The notes beneath the pieces are model-generated. The model had not been told where the DNA came from. It saw nothing but the letters and a program-made list of their open reading frames with translations, and ran no database searches. Position numbers and translations under genes: made by a program. A stretch of DNA of 5,074 nucleotides from SZUA-521 sp041738285 (lineage in GTDB: Bacteria > Pseudomonadota > Gammaproteobacteria > Pseudomonadales > Azotimanducaceae), in contig JBGSQB010000133.1 in assembly GCA_041738285.1 (NCBI GenBank), positions 1-5,074 on the forward strand, given 5' to 3'. This document shows positions 1 to 4,223 of this stretch, piece by piece (the stretch's first letter is position 1; each line of letters begins with the position of its first letter).

Positions 1-360
1 GATGACAGCGATGCGACCGCTGTGGGATGCAGCGCACGCCGCCTGCGCGCCCGGATCGACGACGCCGAATACCGGCAGCGGATGATAGGCCGCGCGCAGC
101 GCGTCGAGCGCAACCGCAGACGCGGTGTTGCAAGCAATCACCAGTGCCTTGATGCCACGCTCCACCAGGAGTCGTGCTGCCTGCACCGCATAGCGCTGCA
201 CGGTAGACGCACTCTTCGTCCCGTACGGCAAGCGCGCGGTATCGCCGAGATAGAGGAAGTGCTCGCGGGGCAAGGTTGATTCGAGGGCAGCCAGCACGGT
301 CAGACCACCGACGCCCGAATCAAATACGCCGATCGGGGCATCCAGGTCTGATGCATTCAT
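1..360 (-). CDS. murI: Glutamate racemase MurI, N-terminal part (gene continues past the left edge)
   Basis: MurI interconverts L- and D-glutamate without a cofactor, supplying D-Glu for peptidoglycan in the cytoplasm. Only the first 120 residues lie in the window, of a family usually about 260-285 long. Visible signatures are IGVFDSGVGGLTVL (residues 10-23) with the catalytic-site Asp14-Ser15, LGDTARLPYG (38-47), and VIACNTASA (74-82), which contains the first catalytic cysteine, Cys77. The second catalytic cysteine (GCTHYP motif in the family) would lie beyond the edge. The ATG at 358-360 is the only sensible start, because an in-frame TGA sits four codons upstream and no ATG, GTG or TTG falls between this ATG and the DSGVGG motif. 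No strong Shine-Dalgarno precedes it. It lies 62 bases downstream of the zinc-ribbon gene on the same strand, so it could be co-transcribed or use its own promoter (see 395-425). Identification is very secure. Confidence 0.95.
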   Translation of the reverse strand, partial: MNASDLDAPIGVFDSGVGGLTVLAALESTLPREHFLYLGDTARLPYGTKSASTVQRYAVQAARLLVERGIKALVIACNTASAVALDALRAAYHPLPVFGVVDPGAQAACAASHSGRIAVI

Positions 361-372
361 GCAGAGGGCTCA

Positions 373-393
373 GCGACCGCCATAAGGGGTCGC
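373..393. repeat. Short hairpin in the murI leader region
   Basis: GCGACC (373-378) and GGTCGC (388-393) pair perfectly around a nine-base loop. On the murI strand the stem ends 12 bases before the ATG, close enough to influence ribosome access, but no U-run follows, so it is not a terminator. If transcription starts near 388, as the proposed promoter predicts, the upstream arm would be cut and the hairpin would form only in read-through transcripts from the zinc-ribbon gene. Confidence 0.3.
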
Positions 394-394
394 C

Positions 395-425
395 ATTGTA
401 GTCGGTGCGCGGGCGGGGCGGTCTA
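395..425 (-). promoter_or_regulatory. Possible sigma-70 type promoter for murI
   Basis: On the minus strand, TACAAT at 400-395 matches the -10 consensus at five of six positions. TAGACC at 425-420 matches the -35 consensus at four of six, with a longer than ideal 19-base spacer. The -35 would overlap the stop codon of the zinc-ribbon gene. Transcription would begin near 388 and leave a leader of under 30 bases before murI. This rests on motif reading only. Confidence 0.3.
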
Positions 426-881
426 TCGCGACTGCTGAGCACGCAGTTCGCGGATCTTGCGCTCGATCAGCACGTCTTCCTTGCGCTTCTGCTTGCGGGC
501 GTCGGCAATGTCCACGCCGCAGCGCGCGCAGAACTCGGCCTCGAGCTGCAAGTGACCGCACCGCGGACATTCGGCATGGGCAGCCGTGATGTCCTTCAGC
601 GTGGCATCCGGGCGCTTGGCGTCGATCCGGAACTTCGCGCGGTCATCTGCGACCGACAGATCTTTGATCCGCACCAGAACACCGATGCCAGCGAGATCCG
701 CCTGGAACTCTTCTGCCTGGTCGCGGGTCAGTCCGCTCTTGACCACGACCGTACGGCCACTGAACAGTTGCGCGGTCTTGCGATCATCGATACCCAGACG
801 CCGCGCGAGGTTCTTGCGAACCGCCTCGGGCGCAGCGCCTTCGCTGATCTCACCACTGAAAAGTACTTGAAACTGACTCAC
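423..881 (-). CDS. Small protein with N-terminal FSGE-type domain and C-terminal zinc ribbon, function unknown
   Basis: I do not recognise a named gene. The 152-residue product has two visible parts. Residues 1-73 form a compact alpha/beta-looking domain opening with FQVLFSGEI, with FSGRTVVVKSGL at 40-51 and LAGIGVLVRI at 63-72. From memory this resembles a domain seen at the N-terminus of various proteobacterial proteins, often ahead of membrane segments. Here no hydrophobic segment follows. Residues 105-121 form a zinc ribbon, CPRCG then CARCG, with Cys105, Cys108, Cys118 and Cys121 as likely Zn ligands. The last 30 residues are highly charged (DARKQKRKEDVLIERKIREL) and probably helical. 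I chose the GTG at 881 because GGAG sits six bases upstream and the protein then starts at its conserved domain; an in-frame GTG at 908 would add nine residues but has a poor ribosome site. The protein is probably cytoplasmic. It lies 123 bases after motY and 62 before murI, and that context does not reveal its job. Confidence 0.8.
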   Translation of the reverse strand: MSQFQVLFSGEISEGAAPEAVRKNLARRLGIDDRKTAQLFSGRTVVVKSGLTRDQAEEFQADLAGIGVLVRIKDLSVADDRAKFRIDAKRPDATLKDITAAHAECPRCGHLQLEAEFCARCGVDIADARKQKRKEDVLIERKIRELRAQQSR

Positions 882-887
882 TGTTGG

Positions 888-891
888 CTCC
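888..891 (-). promoter_or_regulatory. Shine-Dalgarno GGAG that sets the zinc-ribbon gene start
   Basis: GGAG reads 891 to 888 on the minus strand and is followed by six bases and then GTG at 881. This spacing is near ideal and favours the 152-residue form over the nine-residue-longer form starting at the GTG at 908. Confidence 0.65.
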
Positions 892-1004
892 AGCCGCCGC
901 ACCAGCACCGGACGAATCCAGTTGCATGCGGCAGATGATAGGCATCCAAGTCGACCCCTTTCGTGACGACGTTCGCAACACCATCGCTGTTTGTCGGACG
1001 GTGG

Positions 1005-1865
1005 CTACCGTTGGGCAACCGCCGGCGCGTCACGCTCGAGGCGGATGGTCACGCGCCGGTTCTCCGCACGGCCGATCTCGGTCTCGTTCGAGGCTACCGG
1101 ATAGCGCGCACCGTGGTAGCGCAGCACGACCAGTGCAGCCGGCGTGCCCTGGGCGATGAGCGCGGCTTCCACCGTCTCAGCGCGCCGTTTGGACAGCAGG
1201 AGGTTACTTTCCAGCTGTCCGGTTGCGTCCGTATGGCCATCGACGAACACCTTTGCAATGCGCCGATCCGACGCGACGTATCGCGCAACTGCCGCGATCC
1301 GCGCCGTGGCCGCAGTGTCGAGCCCAACGTCGGCGGTCGCAAATGTCAGCGATGTGCGCTCGTGGTCCGCAAACGAGCCCGGCCGCAGCGCTGCCACGCA
1401 GTCGCTGAACGGTGCATACAACGCTCTGAAGTTCACGGTGCTCACGGTCACTGCAATCGCCCGATCGCTCTGTTCCCAAAGGGCATCGTCGCCGAGGTAC
1501 AAGGCGCGCAGAAATCGCTCGGCATCGTCACCATCGAGCAGGAGCCCATCCGGACCGGATGTGATCGCTGTCATGTCCTCCGACTGACCTGTGCTGCGCC
1601 ACGTCGGTGACCGCCGGCTCACCGACACGGCCGCGGTGGTGAACAGCGCGCGCGACGGCTCGAGTTCGAATGCAAGTCCGGATTGCGGGCGGTAGCTGAA
1701 CCGGGCCGTGCCGAAGTCGGGAATCGGTTGCTCGAGGTCACAGCGGTCCGCGCTGGCGGTCAGGTCCCACTGCGCAGCAGCAGGGTCCGCGCCGAACGTA
1801 AGCGCAGCAGCGTTCGCTGCACACTCGACGCCGAACAAGATCATCAGCAACGCAGGTCTGAGCAC
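1005..1865 (-). CDS. motY: MotY-type flagellar T-ring protein (OmpA-family peptidoglycan-binding C-terminus)
   Basis: MotY forms part of the periplasmic T ring that holds stator units around the flagellar basal body in Vibrio and Pseudomonas type motors. The 286-residue product is close to the Vibrio MotY length. Residues 1 to about 21 are a short hydrophobic signal peptide ending ANAAA. The N-terminal domain carries the MotY-like stretches QWDLTASADRCDLEQPIPDF (32-51) and FRALYAPFSDCVAAL (146-160); Cys42 and Cys156 are the likely disulfide pair. Residues from about 171 form an OmpA-like peptidoglycan-binding domain, with VDGHTDATG (208-216), NLLLSKRRAE (221-230) and NRRVTIRLER (269-278). The MotY-like N-terminal domain separates it from plain OmpA or Pal proteins. 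The start is GTG at 1865, with GGGAG five bases upstream; an in-frame ATG seven codons later would shorten an already short signal peptide. A sigma-28 promoter match directly upstream supports a flagellar role. No pomAB or motAB genes are in the window, so the driving ion cannot be read. Confidence 0.88.
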   Translation of the reverse strand: MLRPALLMILFGVECAANAAALTFGADPAAAQWDLTASADRCDLEQPIPDFGTARFSYRPQSGLAFELEPSRALFTTAAVSVSRRSPTWRSTGQSEDMTAITSGPDGLLLDGDDAERFLRALYLGDDALWEQSDRAIAVTVSTVNFRALYAPFSDCVAALRPGSFADHERTSLTFATADVGLDTAATARIAAVARYVASDRRIAKVFVDGHTDATGQLESNLLLSKRRAETVEAALIAQGTPAALVVLRYHGARYPVASNETEIGRAENRRVTIRLERDAPAVAQR

Positions 1866-1870
1866 GAGAA

Positions 1871-1875
1871 CTCCC
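1871..1875 (-). promoter_or_regulatory. Shine-Dalgarno GGGAG for motY
   Basis: GGGAG reads 1875 to 1871 on the minus strand, five bases before the GTG at 1865. It supports the GTG start and fits the roughly 18-base leader predicted from the sigma-28 promoter. Confidence 0.65.
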
Positions 1876-1889
1876 GGCTATTGATGCTT

Positions 1890-1916
1890 GTATCGGCCGG
1901 GGTCGGCGCGGCTTGA
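1890..1916 (-). promoter_or_regulatory. Sigma-28 (FliA) promoter of motY
   Basis: On the minus strand TCAA (1916-1913) is followed by exactly 15 bases and then GCCGATAC (1897-1890). The FliA consensus is TAAA, 15 bases, GCCGATAA in E. coli, and TCAAG with GCCGATA in Pseudomonas as I recall it. The -10 element matches at seven of eight positions. Transcription would start near 1883, leaving a leader of about 18 bases that holds the GGGAG ribosome site. This places motY in the late, FliA-dependent class of flagellar genes. Confidence 0.8.
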
Positions 1917-1949
1917 GCGCGACAGAAATCCGGATCAGTAAGGTGGCCG

Positions 1950-1958
1950 TGCTATGGT
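1950..1958 (+). promoter_or_regulatory. Possible extended -10 promoter of rnt
   Basis: TGCTATGGT (1950-1958) is an extended -10 element, TG, one base, then TATGGT, which matches TATAAT at four of six. No good -35 is visible 16-19 bases upstream. Transcription would begin near 1965, just before the AGGAGG at 1969. If real, the ATG at 1954 lies inside the promoter and cannot be the rnt start. Confidence 0.35.
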
Positions 1959-1968
1959 TAGCGCCCCG

Positions 1969-1974
1969 AGGAGG
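1969..1974 (+). promoter_or_regulatory. Perfect Shine-Dalgarno AGGAGG that sets the rnt start
   Basis: AGGAGG is followed by six bases (TCGTCA) and then GTG at 1981. It selects the GTG start over the in-frame ATG at 1954, which lies upstream of this site and has none of its own. Confidence 0.85.
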
Positions 1975-1980
1975 TCGTCA

Positions 1981-2604
1981 GTGTCCGAGCGTAGCGCCAT
2001 TGCGGGCCGTTTCCGCGGCTTCCTGCCCGTGGTGGTGGATCTTGAAACAGGCGGCTTCGACGCGCGGGGCGATGCGATTCTCGAACTCGCGGCCGTGCTG
2101 CTCGACTATGACGGCGACCGTCTGCGACCCGAGCGAACGATCCACTTTCACATCGAACCGTTGCCTGGCACACGGCTGGATCCCGCTTCGCTCAGCTTCA
2201 CCGGTATCGACCCCTACAACCCGCTACGCGAAGCCGTCAGCGAGCCCGAAGCTTTCGGTGGGTTCTTCCGGGAGGTGCGCAGAGCCGTCAAGGAGCACAC
2301 ATGTAAACGCGCAATCCTGGTCGCACACAATGCCGCCTTCGATCAGCAGTTCATCAACTCCGCGGTCGAGCGCAATGACCTCAAACGCAACCCGTTTCAT
2401 CCGTTCTCATTCATCGACACCGCATCGCTTGCCGCGGTCGCCTACGGCCACACGGTACTGAGCCAGGCCTGTCAGCGGGCAGGGATTCCGTTCGATTCGA
2501 AGGAGGCGCACTCGGCGCGCTACGACGCCGAGGTCACGGCGCAATTGTTCTGCGCGATCGTCAACCGATGGCAACAGATGGGGGGATGGCCACCGGTCGA
2601 ATGA
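1981..2604 (+). CDS. rnt: Ribonuclease T (DEDDh 3'-5' exoribonuclease)
   Basis: RNase T is a dimeric 3'-5' exonuclease that trims the 3' ends of tRNA (the CCA end turnover), 5S and 23S rRNA and other stable RNAs. From the GTG at 1981 the product is 207 residues, against about 215 in E. coli, and aligns along its whole length. The DEDDh residues are present: Asp20 and Glu22 in VVVDLETGGF (17-26), Asp121 in VAHNAAFDQQF (114-124), and His177 and Asp182 in AHSARYDAE (176-184). Asp146 in FIDTASL, conserved in E. coli RNase T, is also kept. Further RNase T signatures are FTGIDPYNP (73-81), LKRNPFHPF (134-142) and IVNRWQQMGGWP (193-204) at the C-terminus. The GTG is preferred over the in-frame ATG at 1954 because of the AGGAGG six bases before it, and because MSERS then aligns with the E. 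coli N-terminus. It diverges from motY and converges on grxD. Confidence 0.97.
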   Translation: MSERSAIAGRFRGFLPVVVDLETGGFDARGDAILELAAVLLDYDGDRLRPERTIHFHIEPLPGTRLDPASLSFTGIDPYNPLREAVSEPEAFGGFFREVRRAVKEHTCKRAILVAHNAAFDQQFINSAVERNDLKRNPFHPFSFIDTASLAAVAYGHTVLSQACQRAGIPFDSKEAHSARYDAEVTAQLFCAIVNRWQQMGGWPPVE

Positions 2605-2613
2605 CGGTGGCCA
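2587..2613. terminator. Hairpin between the convergent ends of rnt and grxD
   Basis: TGGCCACCG (2587-2595) and CGGTGGCCA (2605-2613) form a perfect 9-bp stem around a 9-base loop that contains the rnt stop codon. The stem reads the same from both strands, so it could act on both convergent transcripts. Neither side has a proper U-run: rnt is followed by GGAATTTCG and the grxD side by TCCCCC. It may be a weak terminator or a 3'-end stabilising hairpin. Confidence 0.45.
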
Positions 2614-2622
2614 GGAATTTCG

Positions 2623-2964
2623 TCAGCCTGCCTTGGCGGTAGCCCGTGCGACGGCGTCCTTGATCAGCGGCTGCAACTCGCCCGACTGATACATCTCGGT
2701 GATGATGTCGCACCCGCCCACCAGTTCGCCTTCGACGAACAACTGCGGAAACGTCGGCCAGTTGGAATAGCCGGGGAGATTGGCCCGGATCTCAGGGTTG
2801 CTCAGCACATCGACGAAGGCAAACTTCTCGCCACACGCCATCAGGCACTGCACGGTCTGCGCGGAGAAACCACACTGCGGCGCCTGCGGCGAACCCTTCA
2901 TGTACAGAATGACGACGTTGCCTTCGACCTGCTCACGAATGCTGTCCAGCACTTCCGTGCTCAT
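2623..2964 (-). CDS. grxD: Monothiol glutaredoxin, Grx4 type (CGFS)
   Basis: GrxD is a cytoplasmic monothiol glutaredoxin that binds a glutathione-ligated [2Fe-2S] cluster at a dimer interface and passes it on, often with a BolA-family partner. It has little classical disulfide reductase activity. The product is 113 residues, against 115 in E. coli, with close identity throughout. Visible features are ILYMKGSP (19-26) with the glutathione-contacting Lys23, the active site CGFS (31-34) with Cys31, the cis-proline segment NWPTFPQLFV (68-77), and GELVGGCDI (79-87), which completes the glutathione site. The ATG at 2964 is supported by the MSTxx start shared with E. coli and by GAGG ten bases upstream. 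The gene converges on rnt with 18 bases between stop codons and diverges from the PLP-enzyme gene. No BolA or Fe-S assembly gene is in the window. Confidence 0.97.
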   Translation of the reverse strand: MSTEVLDSIREQVEGNVVILYMKGSPQAPQCGFSAQTVQCLMACGEKFAFVDVLSNPEIRANLPGYSNWPTFPQLFVEGELVGGCDIITEMYQSGELQPLIKDAVARATAKAG

Positions 2965-2997
2965 GATCGGTTATCCTCGAACTGCGAAACGTCCGGC

Positions 2998-3028
2998 ATT
3001 GTACGGCACGTCACGTGCATCCTTCCAA
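2998..3028 (-). promoter_or_regulatory. Possible sigma-70 promoter of grxD
   Basis: On the minus strand TTGGAA (3028-3023) matches the -35 consensus at four of six, and TACAAT (3003-2998) matches the -10 at five of six. The spacer is 19 bases, longer than ideal. Transcription would begin near 2991 and give a leader of about 27 bases with GAGG at 2978-2975. A palindrome fills most of the spacer (3006-3018). Confidence 0.35.
3006..3018. repeat. 13-base palindrome in the grxD/PLP-gene divergent region, possible operator
   Basis: GCACGT (3006-3011), one central C, then ACGTGC (3013-3018) form a perfect inverted repeat. It sits between the proposed -10 and -35 of grxD and about 30 bases upstream of the PLP-gene start, a position suited to a repressor site. 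The arms are short, so chance is a real alternative, and I cannot assign a regulator. Confidence 0.35.
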
Positions 3029-3047
3029 CAACGCTTGTAACTAAGCT

Positions 3048-4187
3048 ATGACCGAATTCGACGAAGTCATCGACCGCCGTGGCACGTCCAGCGCGAAGTG
3101 GGGCAAGTTCCCTGCCGACGTGCTCCCCTTCTGGGTCGCCGACATGGACTTCAGGAGCCCTGCGTTCATCCGCGACGCGCTCGCCGAGCGGGTCGAACAC
3201 GGCGTATTCGGTTACACCGAGACGCCCGCGGCGCTGATCGAGGCGGTCACCGAGTGGCTCGCCGAGCACTACCGCTGGCGCGTCTCGCCTGCATCGCTGG
3301 TGTGGATCTCAGGGGTGGTGCCGGGATTCAATCTGGCGGTGCGCGCGGTGGGAACCCCGGGTGACGCCGTCATGATGAGCGTACCCGTGTACTACCCGTT
3401 TCTGTCCGCGCCGCGCAACGGCGAGCGCGAGTCGATCGAAGTATCTCTCGTGCGCGACGGTGAGCGATGGGTGATGGATTTCGACGCCATGAAGGCTGCA
3501 ATCACGAACCGTACACGCCTGTTCATGCTGTGCAACCCGCAGAATCCGAGCGGTCGTGCATACGGCAGAAACGAACTGATCGAGCTCGCGCGGTTCTGCG
3601 AGCGGCATGACCTACTCATCTGTAGCGATGAGATCCACTGCAGTCTCATCCTCGACAAGGCGCGTCCGCATATTCCCATTGCCAGCCTCTCCGAGGACAT
3701 CGCAGCGCGTACGATCACACTCATGGCGCCCACCAAGACCTACAACACCCCCGGGCTTGGATGCGCGTTCGCAGTCATTCCGGACGCCGCGCTGCGGCGT
3801 CGATTCAACGCCGCGCGGCTGGGACTGGTCCCGGGCATCGGGCCGTTGTCCTACGTTGCCGCGACCAAGGCCTACGAGGATCGCTCTGGCTGGCTGCCGG
3901 CACTGCTCGACTACCTCGCTGGCAACCGCGACATGGTGGAAACGGCGGTGGCGGAACTGCCCGGCATTTCCATGACTCACGTGGAAGCCACGTATCTCGC
4001 CTGGATCGACGTGCGAGCGCTGCAACTCGAATCGATTCCGGCACACTTCGAGGCTCACGGTCTGGGCGTCTCGGACGGGGCCCAGTTCCACGGCCCGGGA
4101 TTCATCCGATTCAATTTCGGCTGCCCGCGCACGACACTGAAAACCGGTTTGGAGCGCCTGCGCAACGCAGTGACACAATCCAAGTGA
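3048..4187 (+). CDS. MalY/PatB-type PLP-dependent C-S beta-lyase (class I/II aminotransferase fold)
   Basis: The product is a 379-residue fold-type I PLP enzyme of the MalY/PatB group, against about 390 residues for E. coli MalY. Family members cleave cystathionine or cysteine conjugates to pyruvate, ammonia and a thiol; the true substrate here is inferred, not read. Visible features are FDEVIDRRGTSSAKW (4-18) and PFWVADMDFRSP (27-38), the typical family opening with Trp29, Asp32 and Asp34, then GVFGYTE (52-58), LCNPQNPSGR (161-170) with Asn163, SDEIHCSL (193-200) with Asp194 against the pyridine nitrogen, APTKTYNTPGLG (227-238) with the Schiff-base Lys230, and GFIRFNFGCP (351-360) with carboxylate-binding Arg354. 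The enzyme is probably cytoplasmic and dimeric. The ATG at 3048 is fixed by an in-frame TAA two codons upstream, but no clear Shine-Dalgarno precedes it. It diverges from grxD. patB, malY or metC-like are all fair names, and I leave the symbol open. Confidence 0.92.
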   Translation: MTEFDEVIDRRGTSSAKWGKFPADVLPFWVADMDFRSPAFIRDALAERVEHGVFGYTETPAALIEAVTEWLAEHYRWRVSPASLVWISGVVPGFNLAVRAVGTPGDAVMMSVPVYYPFLSAPRNGERESIEVSLVRDGERWVMDFDAMKAAITNRTRLFMLCNPQNPSGRAYGRNELIELARFCERHDLLICSDEIHCSLILDKARPHIPIASLSEDIAARTITLMAPTKTYNTPGLGCAFAVIPDAALRRRFNAARLGLVPGIGPLSYVAATKAYEDRSGWLPALLDYLAGNRDMVETAVAELPGISMTHVEATYLAWIDVRALQLESIPAHFEAHGLGVSDGAQFHGPGFIRFNFGCPRTTLKTGLERLRNAVTQSK

Positions 4188-4219
4188 GCCGCGGGTCACC
4201 CATTCCGTGGGAGCGGCTT
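4186..4219. terminator. Possible imperfect hairpin between the convergent PLP-enzyme and hyuB genes
   Basis: AGCCGC (4187-4192) pairs with GCGGCT (4213-4218), extendable by one G-T wobble. An inner stem CCCA (4199-4202) with TGGG (4208-4211) closes a five-base loop, leaving an asymmetric internal bulge (six bases against one). It fills nearly all of the 36-base convergent gap, the expected place for a shared terminator, but no U-run follows on either strand. Confidence 0.3.
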
Positions 4220-4223
4220 GCGA

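Noticed and set aside
405..938. Plus-strand 177-codon open frame
   Set aside because: It lies opposite the zinc-ribbon gene, whose protein shows a real CxxC...CxxC motif and a good ribosome site. The plus frame gives no recognisable family and is a GC-rich antisense shadow.
882..1004. Promoter or terminator between motY and the zinc-ribbon gene
   Set aside because: A TATCAT-like -10 can be found on the minus strand, but no -35 lies at a workable distance, and there is no stem followed by a U-run. I cannot say whether the two genes share a transcript.
963..1610. Plus-strand 215-codon open frame
   Set aside because: It is antisense to motY, whose protein matches MotY throughout. The plus-strand product is arginine- and cysteine-rich with no family features, typical of a shadow frame.
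1824..1827. Cys14 of the MotY leader as a lipoprotein lipobox
   Set aside because: The residues before it are GVE, and a glutamate directly before the cysteine does not fit a lipobox. An ordinary signal peptide with an AxA-type site a few residues later fits better.
1954..1980. ATG at 1954 as the start of rnt
   Set aside because: It lies upstream of the AGGAGG that serves the GTG at 1981 and inside a likely -10 element. The extra nine residues have no counterpart in E. coli RNase T.
1913..2461. Plus-strand 182-codon open frame overlapping rnt
   Set aside because: It is out of frame with RNase T, rich in Ser, Arg and Pro, and covers a region where the rnt frame aligns with E. coli residue by residue.
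3612..4199. Minus-strand 195-codon open frame
   Set aside because: It is antisense to the PLP enzyme, which has its catalytic lysine and all family motifs intact. Long reverse frames are common in high-GC genes.
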